Origin: Ottowia beijingensis
Lineage (GTDB): Bacteria; Pseudomonadota; Gammaproteobacteria; Burkholderiales; Burkholderiaceae_C
Length of the DNA: 64,000 bases
Reading direction: 5' to 3'
Assembly: GCF_013423955.1 (NCBI RefSeq)
Contig: NZ_JACCKX010000001.1
Span: 1,302,001 to 1,366,000 of the forward strand
Shown here: positions 28,526-36,691 of the stretch, in pieces
Layout of the letters: the number at the start of each line of letters is the position of its first letter
Position numbering within the stretch: position 1 is the stretch's first letter
Notes under the pieces: model-generated
Database searches by the model: none
Told to the model about the DNA's origin: nothing
What the model saw: only the letters and a program-made list of their open reading frames with translations
Position numbers and translations under genes: made by a program

Positions 28526-30685
28526 TCAGTAGTTCGGCTGGAACTTCCGAATTGCCGCCTTCGCTTCCGCATTCAGCTCGAACCCCTTGCCGAACTTGGC
28601 CGCCAGTTCGGCGCAGCGCTGCTCGAACGCGTCGATGCCCTGCCCGTAGATGAACTGCATCGCCCCGCCGGTCCAGCCTGGAAAGCCGATGCCGAAGATG
28701 CTGCCGATGTTGGCGTCGTGCACGCTGGTGAGCACGCCCTCGGCCAGGCAGCGCGCGGTTTCGACCGACTGGCGGTAGAGCAGGCGGTCCTGGATGTCCT
28801 TCACGTTCCACTCGACGCCGGGCTTCTCGAACAGCGTTTTCAGCTCGGGCCACAGTTGCTTCTTCCCGCCCTGCGGGTAGTCGTAGAAGCCGCCGCCCGC
28901 GGCACGGCCGCTGCGTTTCAGCTCCTTCACCATGCGCTCGACCAGCAACTCGCCGGACGTCGCCTCGTAGGTCTTGCCCTCGGCGGCGAAGTCGGCGCGG
29001 GTCTGATCCAGCACATGCACCGACAGCGACAGCGCGGTTTCGTCCAGCACGGCCAGCGGGCCGACAGGCAGGCCGGCCTGCACGGCGGCGTTCTCGATGA
29101 CGGCGGCGGGGATGCCCTCGCCCAGCATGGCCGCGCCTTCCATCACATAGGTGCCGAAGGTGCGGCTGGTGTAGAAGCCGCGCGAATCGTTGACCACGAT
29201 GGGCAGCTTGCCCAGGGCCAGCACGTAGTCGAAGGCGCGCGCCACGGTTTCGTCGTCGGTCGTTTCCCCACGGATGATCTCGACCAGCTTCATCTTGTCG
29301 ACCGGGCTGAAGAAGTGGATGCCGACGAACTTCTCCGGCCGCTTCGATGCCTGTGCGAGCCCGCTGATGGGCAGCGTGCTGGTGTTGCTGGCGAAGAAGC
29401 CACCCTCGGCCAGCAGCGGCTCGGCCTCCTGCGTCACCTTGGCCTTCAGCTCGCGGTTCTCGAACACGGCCTCGATGATCAGCTCGCACCCCTTCAGGTC
29501 GGCCACGTCGGCCGTCGGCGTGATGCGGCCCAGCAGCGCGGTCTGGTCGTGCGGGTTCATGCGGCCCTTGTCGACGCGCGATTGCGTGAGCTTCTGACTG
29601 TAGGCCTTGCCGTGCTCTGCTTTTTCAAGCGAGACGTCCTTCAGCACCGTGGCGATGCCGCGGCTGGCCTGTGCGTAGGCGATGCCGGCGCCCATCATCC
29701 CCGCCCCCAGGATGCCCACCTTCTGCGGCTTGTACTTGGGCACGTCCTTCGGCCGCGACTGCCCGCTCTTGATCGCGTTCAGGTTGAAGAAGAACGTGTT
29801 GATCATGTTCTTCGCCACCGGGCTCACCATCAGGCTGGCGAGGTAGCGGCTTTCGATGCGCATCGCCGTATCGAAGTCGACCTGCGCGCCTTCCACCATG
29901 GCTGCCAGCGTGGCGTGCGGCGCGGGGTACAGGCCGCGCGTCTTGGTCTTGAGCATCGCGGGCGCGACCACCAGGCCACCGGCGATCTTGGGGTTGCTCG
30001 GCGTGCCGCCGGGCATCTTGTAATCCTTGCGGTCCCACGGGTGCGTGGCGGCATCGGCGCTGCCCTGCACCGACGCGATCCAGGCTTTGGCACGCGGCAG
30101 CAGCTCGTCGGCGCTGGCCACCAGCTCATGCACCAGGCCCAGCTGATGCGCCTCGGCGGGGTTGAACATCTTGCTCTCCAGCACGTAGGGCTGCGCGCCC
30201 ATCAGGCCGAGCAGTCGCACCATCTTGGTGATGCCGCCGCCGCCCGGCAGCAGGCCGATGGTGACCTCGGGCAGGCCGAACTGGATCTTCGGGTCGTCGA
30301 CGGCGATGCGGTGATGGCCGATGAGCGCCACCTCCCAGCCACCGCCCAGCGCCGCGCCGTTCAGGCAGCTCACCACCGGCTTGCCCAGCGTCTCCAGCGT
30401 GCGGAAGTTCTTCTTGATGCGCTCGATCTCGGCGAAGACCTTGGGCGCGTCGGCGGCTGTCATTCGCATCACGCCCTTCAGGTCGGCGCCGGCGAAGAAG
30501 GTCTTCTTGGCCGAGGCGAGCACGATGCCCTGGATGGCGTCCTGGTCCTTCACCACCTGCTCGGTGACGGCCTGAAGGTCGTCCTGCCACTGCAGGCACA
30601 TGGTGTTGACGGGCGAGCCTTCCTCGTCAAACGTGATGGTGGCGATGCCGTCGGCCAGCGCGTAATGCAAGGTCTTGAGTTTCAT
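28526..30685 (-). CDS. FadB/FadJ-type 3-hydroxyacyl-CoA dehydrogenase/enoyl-CoA hydratase
   Basis: A 719-residue bifunctional beta-oxidation enzyme. The N-terminal crotonase domain has the oxyanion-hole segments ASAKKTFFAGADLKG and NGAALGGGWEVALIGHHRIA and the Glu-containing FGLPEVTIGLLPGGGG. The dehydrogenase domain begins with the NAD-binding VGILGAGMMGAGIAYAQASR and includes the catalytic His in KFVGIHFFSPVDKMKLVEII. The C-terminal domain ends GIGFPGWTGGAMQFIYGQG. It is on the same strand as, and downstream of, a thiolase gene, separated by a 240-base repeat-filled gap. Together they form a fatty-acid degradation pair. Confidence 0.95.
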   Translation of the reverse strand: MKLKTLHYALADGIATITFDEEGSPVNTMCLQWQDDLQAVTEQVVKDQDAIQGIVLASAKKTFFAGADLKGVMRMTAADAPKVFAEIERIKKNFRTLETLGKPVVSCLNGAALGGGWEVALIGHHRIAVDDPKIQFGLPEVTIGLLPGGGGITKMVRLLGLMGAQPYVLESKMFNPAEAHQLGLVHELVASADELLPRAKAWIASVQGSADAATHPWDRKDYKMPGGTPSNPKIAGGLVVAPAMLKTKTRGLYPAPHATLAAMVEGAQVDFDTAMRIESRYLASLMVSPVAKNMINTFFFNLNAIKSGQSRPKDVPKYKPQKVGILGAGMMGAGIAYAQASRGIATVLKDVSLEKAEHGKAYSQKLTQSRVDKGRMNPHDQTALLGRITPTADVADLKGCELIIEAVFENRELKAKVTQEAEPLLAEGGFFASNTSTLPISGLAQASKRPEKFVGIHFFSPVDKMKLVEIIRGETTDDETVARAFDYVLALGKLPIVVNDSRGFYTSRTFGTYVMEGAAMLGEGIPAAVIENAAVQAGLPVGPLAVLDETALSLSVHVLDQTRADFAAEGKTYEATSGELLVERMVKELKRSGRAAGGGFYDYPQGGKKQLWPELKTLFEKPGVEWNVKDIQDRLLYRQSVETARCLAEGVLTSVHDANIGSIFGIGFPGWTGGAMQFIYGQGIDAFEQRCAELAAKFGKGFELNAEAKAAIRKFQPNY

Positions 30686-30695
30686 GATTCTATGG

Positions 30696-30757
30696 ATTTG
30701 ATAGCTGCTTGCGCTTGTACAGCAAGGGATGCAGGCATATTTGACTTAAAAACCCAA
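30696..30757. repeat. GATAGCTGC interspersed repeat
   Basis: ggatttgatagctgcttgcg ... gcaggcatatttgacttaaa lies directly upstream of the FadB/J-type start. Confidence 0.75.
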
Positions 30758-30765
30758 CAACCGGG

Positions 30766-30863
30766 CGCAGAGAGCGCAGAAATTTCGCAGAGGACGCAAA
30801 AGGAAAAACAAAGTTTTTGGCTGTTCTTTCTGCGTCCTCTGCGAAACCTTTGCGTCCTCTGCG
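30766..30863. repeat. Imperfect inverted repeat built of cgcagaggacgcaaag units
   Basis: Two arms of about 37 bases, each made of two related units (cgcagagagcgcagaaa, tcgcagaggacgcaaaag), face each other across about 24 bases. The element could fold into a long hairpin in the transcript between the thiolase and FadB/J-type genes. Confidence 0.7.
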
Positions 30864-30910
30864 TCCGGATGTCCGGATGTCCGGATGCCCGGATGCCCGG
30901 CTGTCCGGCT
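30863..30910. repeat. 8-bp tandem repeat, six units
   Basis: Six consecutive units follow the pattern g(t/c)ccgg(a/c)t: three identical gtccggat, then three variants. It looks like a slippage-prone microsatellite ending just before the thiolase stop codon. Confidence 0.8.
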
Positions 30911-30929
30911 GTTGCGGCCCGCACGAGAC

Positions 30930-32135
30930 TCACAGCCGCTCGACGATGGTGGCGATGCCCATGCCGCCGCCCACGCACAGCGTGGCCAGGCCGTAGCGCA
31001 GCTGCCGGCGGTGCAATTCGTCGATCAGCGTGCCGAGGATCATGGCGCCCGTGGCGCCCAGCGGGTGGCCCATGGCGATGGCGCCACCGTTCACGTTCAC
31101 CTTCTCGTGCGGCACGTCGAATGCCTTCATGAACTTCATCGGCACGGCGGCGAAGGCCTCGTTGACCTCGAACAGGTCGATGTCCTCGATCTTCAACCCC
31201 GCCTTGGCCAGCGCCTTGCGCGTGGCGGGCATGGGGCCGGTGAGCATGATGGTCGGGTCGGCACCGCTCAGCGCCGTGGCGACGATGCGCGCGCGCGGCT
31301 TGAAGCCGTGCGTCTTGATAGCGGCCTCGTTGCCGACCAGCACCGCCGCCGCGCCATCGACGATGCCCGACGAGTTGCCGGCGTGGTGCACGTGCACGAT
31401 GCGCTCCACCTGCGGGTAGCGGCCGATGGCGACCGCGTCGAAGCCCATCGCGCCCAACTGCTCGAACGAGGGCTTGAGGCCCGCCAGCGCCTCCACCGTG
31501 GTGCGAGGCTTGATGAACTCGTCTTCATCCAGGATGGTCTGGCCCAGCATGTCCGTCACCGGCACGATGGAGTTCCTGAAATAACCCTCGGCCCGCGCCT
31601 GCGCGGCGCGCTGCTGCGAGGTGACGGCGAAGCGGTCCACGTCCTCGCGCGAGAAGCCTTCCAGCGTGGCGATCAGGTCGGCGCCCACGCCCTGCGGCAC
31701 GAAGTCGGTGGCGCTGTTGGTGGCCGGGTCCTGCGCCCAGGCGCCACCGTCGGCGCCGATGGGCACGCGGCTCATGCTCTCCACGCCGCCCGCCACCACC
31801 AGGTCTTCCCAGCCTGAGCGGACTTTCTGCGCCGCCATGTTCACCGCCTCCAGCCCCGAGGCGCAGAAACGGTTGAGCTGCACGCCGGCGCACTGCCAGT
31901 CCCAGCCGGCCTTCAGCGCCGCCACCTTGGCGATGACCGAGCCCTGCTCGCCGATGGGCGACACGACGCCCATCACCACGTCGTCGACGGCGGCCGTGTC
32001 CAGGTCGTGGCGGCGGCGCAGCGCATCCAGCGTGCCGGCCAGCAGGTCGACGGGCTTGACCTCGTGCAGGCTGCCGTCCTTCTTGCCCTTGCCGCGCGGC
32101 GTGCGCACGGCGTCGAAAACATAGGCTTCGGTCAT
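30930..32135 (-). CDS. Acetyl-CoA C-acyltransferase (thiolase)
   Basis: A 401-residue thiolase that cleaves 3-ketoacyl-CoA in beta-oxidation. The nucleophilic Cys is in [20 protein letters not shown], and the catalytic His and second Cys are in [15 protein letters not shown] and [19 protein letters not shown] 32135 ([17 protein letters not shown]) has a GGAGACC ribosome-binding site and matches the family start; the longer open frame upstream is not supported. It precedes the FadB/J-type gene, and together they would supply the FadBA-type activities. Confidence 0.94.
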   Translation of the reverse strand: MTEAYVFDAVRTPRGKGKKDGSLHEVKPVDLLAGTLDALRRRHDLDTAAVDDVVMGVVSPIGEQGSVIAKVAALKAGWDWQCAGVQLNRFCASGLEAVNMAAQKVRSGWEDLVVAGGVESMSRVPIGADGGAWAQDPATNSATDFVPQGVGADLIATLEGFSREDVDRFAVTSQQRAAQARAEGYFRNSIVPVTDMLGQTILDEDEFIKPRTTVEALAGLKPSFEQLGAMGFDAVAIGRYPQVERIVHVHHAGNSSGIVDGAAAVLVGNEAAIKTHGFKPRARIVATALSGADPTIMLTGPMPATRKALAKAGLKIEDIDLFEVNEAFAAVPMKFMKAFDVPHEKVNVNGGAIAMGHPLGATGAMILGTLIDELHRRQLRYGLATLCVGGGMGIATIVERL

Positions 32136-32359
32136 CGAGTGGTCTCCTTGCAGGTGCTTCGTTTCAGTATAGGGATTCGATCGGGTGAACGCGCGGCCCA
32201 GGCCGCCGCCCGGCGCGCACGCCTGTCCGCCGGGCGACAGCGGGGAGCAGCGGCCAGTGACGCGCCGAGCGGGCACTACAGGGTTTGCGCTATCCAACCC
32301 CGGGCCGTTGGGCCACTAAAGTGACGCGCAACTTTCACATTGGACGGGCAGGGGACACA

Positions 32360-33235
32360 TTGCAGTTTCTGCAGTTGGTGATCAGTGGCATTGCGCAAGG
32401 CTGCATCTACGGCCTGATCGCGCTGGGCTTCGTGCTGATCTACAAGGCCACGGAGACCGTCAGCTTTGCACAGGGCGACCTGATGATGCTGGGCGCCTTC
32501 GGCGGCCTGGCCGGCATGACCATGCTGGGCTTTCCGTTCTGGCTGGCGGTGCCGGCGGCCATCGCGGCGATGGCGCTGTTCGGCGTGCTGACCGAGCGCG
32601 TGGTGATCCGCCCCATCCTGGGCCAGCCGGCGTTTTCCATCGTCATGCTGACCATCGGCATCGGCTACGTCGCACGCGGGCTGATCACCATGCTGCCCGG
32701 CATCGGCACCGACACCCACACCCTGCCCGTGCCCTACCGCAACGTGACCTGGAACGCGGGCGGCCTGATCCTCAGCGCCGAGCACATGGTGGTGATCGTG
32801 GTCACCGCGCTGCTGTGCCTGGGCCTGTTCGCCATGTTCCGCTACAGCAAGCTGGGCATCGCCATGCAGGCTTCGTCGCAGAACCAGCTGGCGGCGTACT
32901 ACATGGGCATCCCGGTGAAGCGGCTGAACGGGCTGGTATGGGGCCTGGCGGCGGCGGTGGCGGCTATTGCGGGCCTGCTGCTGGCGCCCATCACCTTCGT
33001 GCACGCCAACATGGGCTTCATCGGGCTGAAGGCGTTTCCGGCCGCCGTGGTGGGCGGCTTCGGCAGCCTGCCCGGCGCCATCGTGGGCGGGCTGATCATC
33101 GGCATCGTCGAGTCGCTGTCGGGCTTCTACCTGCCCGAGGGCTTCAAGGACATCGCCGCCTATGTGGTCGTCTTGATCATGCTGATGGTCAAGCCCAACG
33201 GCCTGTTCGGCGACAAGCTGACGAAGAAGGTATGA
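32360..33235 (+). CDS. livH: Branched-chain amino acid-type ABC permease, LivH
   Basis: A 291-residue inner-membrane permease with about eight helices. Family features include GIAQGCIYGLIALGFVLIYK, the FAQGDLMMLGAF motif and the EAA-like GAIVGGLIIGIVESL. I chose TTG 32360 (MQFLQLVISG), which has an AGGGGAC ribosome-binding site and matches LivH N-termini; no ATG fits. It opens a transporter cluster livH-livM-livG-livF-ligase-livK. Confidence 0.9.
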   Translation: MQFLQLVISGIAQGCIYGLIALGFVLIYKATETVSFAQGDLMMLGAFGGLAGMTMLGFPFWLAVPAAIAAMALFGVLTERVVIRPILGQPAFSIVMLTIGIGYVARGLITMLPGIGTDTHTLPVPYRNVTWNAGGLILSAEHMVVIVVTALLCLGLFAMFRYSKLGIAMQASSQNQLAAYYMGIPVKRLNGLVWGLAAAVAAIAGLLLAPITFVHANMGFIGLKAFPAAVVGGFGSLPGAIVGGLIIGIVESLSGFYLPEGFKDIAAYVVVLIMLMVKPNGLFGDKLTKKV

Positions 33236-33290
33236 CCCCCTGAGCCGCTCCGCGTCTTCCACCCTTTGCTATGCGGGGGGACACCGCCAG
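33236..33290. repeat. CCCCCTGAG-type interspersed repeat, copy 1
   Basis: ccccctgagccgctccgcgt ... gcggggggacaccgcc follows the livH stop. A second copy starts just after livM at 34481. After this element a 35-codon hydrophobic frame (GTG 33290 to TGA 33397) abuts livM; it has no ribosome-binding site and I do not call it a gene. Confidence 0.55.
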
Positions 33291-33400
33291 TGGCCGGCAC
33301 AGGTCCGGCCACGGCGGTCGCTGGTATCGCCGGCTCCGCGGCGGTCGGTCTGCTGGTGTTGACGATGCTGGCGATGCAAACCGCCGGGGGCGGCTGACAC

Positions 33401-34477
33401 ATGCGCTTCATCTTCAAGACCAGCTACGAGCAGGACATCCGCCTGGCCAAGCACGGCGGGCATGTGTTCTGGTATTCGGCGCTGTTGCTGTTCATGTTCG
33501 CCGCGCCCTGGCTGCTGCCGGAGTACTGGCTGGCGCAGCTCACCTTCGTGCTGATCTACAGCGTGGTCGGCCTGGGGCTGATGCTGCTGGCAGGCTTCAC
33601 CGGGCAGTTCTCGCTGGGGCATGCGGCCTTTCTGGGCGTGGGCGCCTACACGCAGGGCGTGCTGACCAACCTGGGGCTGCCGTTTCCCATCGCCATGGCG
33701 TGCTCGGCGCTGGTGGCCGCCGCCGTGGGCGTGGTGGTCGGCCTGCCGGCGCTGCGGCTCAAGGGCATCTACCTGGGCATCGCCACCTTGGCCTTCGGCT
33801 TCATCGTCGAAGAAGTGTTCGCGCGCTGGGACCGCCTGACCGGCGGCAACGCCGGCATGCACGTCAAGTCGCCCGCCATCTTCGGCTGGTCGATCGAGAC
33901 CGGCACGGGCTTCTATCTGCTGTGCCTGCTCACCGTGGTGCTGGTCACCCTGGGTGTGCTGAACCTGCTGCGCTCGTCCACCGGGCGCGCCTTCGTGGCG
34001 ATCCGCGACTCGGAAATCTCGGCGCAGAGCATGGGCATTCACCTGGCGCGCTACAAGACGCTGTCGTTCGCGCTGTCGGCGGCGCTGGCGGGCCTCGGCG
34101 GCGCGCTGTATGCGCACCAGATCCAGTTCCTCTCGCCCGACCAGTTCAGCATCCTGCAGTCGATCGACCTGCTGCTGATGGTGGTGATCGGCGGGCTGGG
34201 CTCGGTGCACGGGGCGTTTCTGGGTGCGGCGTTCCTGATCGCCATGCCCCAGCTCATCGCCATGGTCAAGGACTACCTGCCCGCTGCCATCGGCTACGCG
34301 CCGGGGCTGCAGGGCTTCGTGTACGGCGCGGTGCTGATCGCCTTTGTGCTGTTCGAGCCGCTCGGCCTGTACGGGCGCTGGCTCAAGGTGCGCACCTGGC
34401 TGCAGCTGTTCCCGTTCTACCGCAAGGGCATGTTCAAGCGGCAGAAGTCGTTCCAGAAGTCGGACAGGTTGAAATGA
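33401..34477 (+). CDS. livM: Branched-chain amino acid-type ABC permease, LivM
   Basis: A 358-residue permease with about nine helices, partner of LivH. The core motifs GLGLMLLAGFTGQFSLGHAAF, LRLKGIYLGIATLAFGFIVE (each partly shown) and the EAA loop VAIRDSEISAQSMGIHLARYK are clear, as is GGLGSVHGAFLGAAFL. The C-terminal tail is long and basic (KGMFKRQKSFQKSDRLK). The spacer downstream is 627 bases of repeats before livG, unusual inside such an operon. Confidence 0.93.
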   Translation: MRFIFKTSYEQDIRLAKHGGHVFWYSALLLFMFAAPWLLPEYWLAQLTFVLIYSVVGLGLMLLAGFTGQFSLGHAAFLGVGAYTQGVLTNLGLPFPIAMACSALVAAAVGVVVGLPALRLKGIYLGIATLAFGFIVEEVFARWDRLTGGNAGMHVKSPAIFGWSIETGTGFYLLCLLTVVLVTLGVLNLLRSSTGRAFVAIRDSEISAQSMGIHLARYKTLSFALSAALAGLGGALYAHQIQFLSPDQFSILQSIDLLLMVVIGGLGSVHGAFLGAAFLIAMPQLIAMVKDYLPAAIGYAPGLQGFVYGAVLIAFVLFEPLGLYGRWLKVRTWLQLFPFYRKGMFKRQKSFQKSDRLK

Positions 34478-34520
34478 TCCCCCTGAGTCGCTGCACGCCC
34501 TCCCCCTAAGGGGACGCACC
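34478..34520. repeat. CCCCCTGAG-type interspersed repeat, copy 2
   Basis: atccccctgagtcgctgcac ... ccccctaaggggacgcacc, related to the copy after livH. It forms a small stem (cccccta/aagggg) and may end the livHM transcript. Confidence 0.5.
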
Positions 34521-34627
34521 CCATGGCCGGGGACGCCCCGTCCATGGGTGCATTGGCGTGGCGTGCTCCGCGGCCGGTCGAGGTGGGCGCCTGTGGACGA
34601 GCGGCGTTTCCGGGTCGAACGAAGCGT

Positions 34628-34672
34628 TGGCCCTCACCCCAACCCTTCCCGCCTGCGGGAGAGGGAGCAAGA
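34628..34672. repeat. CCTCACCCCAACCC-type hairpin repeat
   Basis: cctcaccccaacccttcccg ... gcgggagagggagc. Relatives are at 35057 and 40747. Confidence 0.6.
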
Positions 34673-34710
34673 CAGCTCGCCGCGCGAAGCAGCGGCGCAG
34701 GCCAACCGAA

Positions 34711-35024
34711 GGCCGAGCGCAGCGATGGCCCGTGTGGACTTCACTTCCCCTCTGGCCGTGCCGAGAAGCGCAGGGCGTGGGGCGGGCGCGGCAGCGCAGC
34801 ATGCCGCGCTTCGTGCTCTGACTTGCTGCGGATGTTTGAGCGGCGTGAGCGAAGCGAACAAAGCGAGTTCCGCAGCGCCGCCCCGCGCCCGAGCATCGCA
34901 GGTTGCCCGCAGCGAAGCGGAGGGACACGGCCAGCGGGGTCGCCTTTCTTTGGTTACTTTCTTTTGGCGAGACAAAGAAAGTGACTGCGCCGCCGGGCGC
35001 ACATCCCGGCCAGCAGCGCCTCCA
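34711..35024. repeat. 320-bp interspersed repeat, copy 2
   Basis: This is the second copy of the element at 17976-18294, in the same orientation, including the gttactttcttttg hairpin near its right end. It occupies half of the livM-livG gap. The rest of the gap is smaller repeats; no gene is seen. Confidence 0.85.
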
Positions 35025-35056
35025 ATCCATGCCCGACTCGCCGCGCCGCACCCAGC

Positions 35057-35096
35057 CCCTCACCCCAGCCCTCTCCCCAACGGGGAGAGGGAGAAA
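35057..35096. repeat. CCTCACCCCAGCCC-type hairpin repeat
   Basis: Perfect 10-bp arms ccctctcccc and ggggagaggg enclose three bases, ending 13 bases before the livG start. A stem this close to the start could affect livG translation. Confidence 0.65.
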
Positions 35097-35104
35097 GCCC
35101 TGAA

Positions 35105-35919
35105 GTGACCCAGGAAGTGTTGCTTTCCGCCCGCAACCTCAGCGTCCGCTTCGGCGGCGTGCTGGCCGTGAACGACGTCAGCTTCGACGTGCGCCGGGGC
35201 GAGGTGTTCACCCTGATCGGCCCCAACGGCGCCGGCAAGACCACGGTGTTCAACCTCATCAGCCGCATCTACACGCCCACCACGGGCGAAATCGACTACG
35301 CTGGCCCCGACGGCATGCTGAAGCTGACCGCCCAGCCGGCGCACCGCGTGGCCGGCCTGGGCATTGCCCGCACCTTCCAGAACATCGAGCTGTTCGAGCA
35401 CGCCACCGTGCTGCACAACCTGCTGATCGGCCGCCACACGCACCGCCAGACAGGGTTCTGGAGCGAGCTGTTCTTCACCCCCGCCACGCGCGCCGCCGAG
35501 CTGCAGGCGCGCGAGCGGGTCGAGCGCGTGATCGAGCTTCTGGACTTGCAGCACCACCGCGACGCGATGGTGGCCGGCCTGCCCTACGGCGTGCGCAAGG
35601 TGGTCGAGCTGGCGCGCGCGCTGTGCGCCGAACCGCGCCTGCTGCTGCTGGACGAGCCCTCGTCCGGCCTGAACGTGGAAGAGACCGAGGACATGGCGTT
35701 CTGGATCCAGGACATCGTGCAGGAGCTGGGCGTGACGGTGCTGATGGTGGAGCACGACATGAGCCTGGTGTCGCGCGTGTCCGACCGCGTGCTGGCCATG
35801 AACCAGGGCCAGGTGCTGGCCATGGGCACGCCGCGCGAGGTGCAGACCGACCCGGCCGTGGTCGAGGCCTACCTGGGTTCGGTCGACGATGTGGCGTCGC
35901 TGCGCAGGAGAACGCATGA
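35105..35919 (+). CDS. livG: Branched-chain amino acid-type ABC ATPase, LivG (frameshift near end)
   Basis: A 270-residue ATPase with Walker [14 protein letters not shown], the LivG-specific [20 protein letters not shown], signature [15 protein letters not shown], Walker [16 protein letters not shown] and H-loop [16 protein letters not shown]. The start is GTG 35105. In the present sequence the frame runs on without a stop past livF; one missing base near 35902 would restore the end RQENA-TGA, whose TGA overlaps the livF ATG by four bases as in related operons. Confidence 0.88.
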
Positions 35920-36689
35920 GCGACATCATGTTGAAGCTCCTCAACGTCGAGAGCAGCTACGGCCCCATCAAGGCCATCCGCGGCGTCAGCCTGCAGGTGG
36001 AACGCGGCCAGATCGCCACCGTGCTGGGCAGCAACGGCGCCGGCAAGAGCACCATCCTGAAGACCATCTCGGGCATCATCGACCCGCGCAAGGGCTCGGT
36101 CGAGTTCAAGGGCCAGGACATCACCGCGCGCGATCCGGCCCACATCGTGCAGCGCGGCCTGTCGCACGTGCCCGAGGGGCGCGAGGTGTTTCCGCTGCTG
36201 TCGGTGCGCGACAACCTGCTGATGGGCGCCTACACCCGCCGCGACCGCGACGGCGTGGCGCGCGACATGGAACAGGTGTATGCCTGCTTCCCGATCCTGA
36301 AGGAGCGCGCCGCGCAGAACGCCGGCCTGCTGTCGGGCGGCCAGCAGCAGATGCTGGCCATCAGCCGCGCGCTGATGGCCGCGCCCGAGCTGATCCTGCT
36401 GGACGAGCCCAGCCTGGGCCTGTCGCCCAAGCTGACCAAGGAAATCTTCGAGATCGTGGTGCGCATCAACCGCGAGCGCGGCACCACCATCCTGCTGGTG
36501 GAGCAGAACGCCAACATGGCCCTGAACGCCGCCGACTACGGCTACGTGCTCGAGAACGGCCGCATCGTGATGGAAGACAGCTGTGCCGCCCTGCGCGAGA
36601 AGGACGACATCAAGGAGTTCTATCTGGGCATGAAGGACGAAGGCGTGCGCGGCGAGCGGCGCTGGAAGAAGAAGAAGACCTGGAGATAG
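35916..36689 (+). CDS. livF: Branched-chain amino acid-type ABC ATPase, LivF
   Basis: A 257-residue ATPase paired with LivG. Walker A is LGSNGAGKSTILK, the family block RGLSHVPEGREVFPLLSVRD, signature LLSGGQQQMLAISRAL, Walker B LILLDEPSLGLSPKL, and H-loop LVEQNANMALNAADYGYVLE. The C-terminus is unusually lysine-rich (RRWKKKKTWR). It overlaps livG by four bases and lies two bases before the ligase gene. Confidence 0.94.
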   Translation: MSDIMLKLLNVESSYGPIKAIRGVSLQVERGQIATVLGSNGAGKSTILKTISGIIDPRKGSVEFKGQDITARDPAHIVQRGLSHVPEGREVFPLLSVRDNLLMGAYTRRDRDGVARDMEQVYACFPILKERAAQNAGLLSGGQQQMLAISRALMAAPELILLDEPSLGLSPKLTKEIFEIVVRINRERGTTILLVEQNANMALNAADYGYVLENGRIVMEDSCAALREKDDIKEFYLGMKDEGVRGERRWKKKKTWR

Positions 36690-36691
36690 GC

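Noticed and set aside
28718..31132. An 804-codon plus-strand frame opposite the FadB/J-type gene
   Set aside because: It is a shadow of a well-conserved minus-strand gene and then runs through repeat DNA.
33290..33397. A 35-residue hydrophobic peptide between livH and livM
   Set aside because: GTG start without a ribosome-binding site, and its 5' part overlaps an interspersed repeat. It could be real but cannot be supported.
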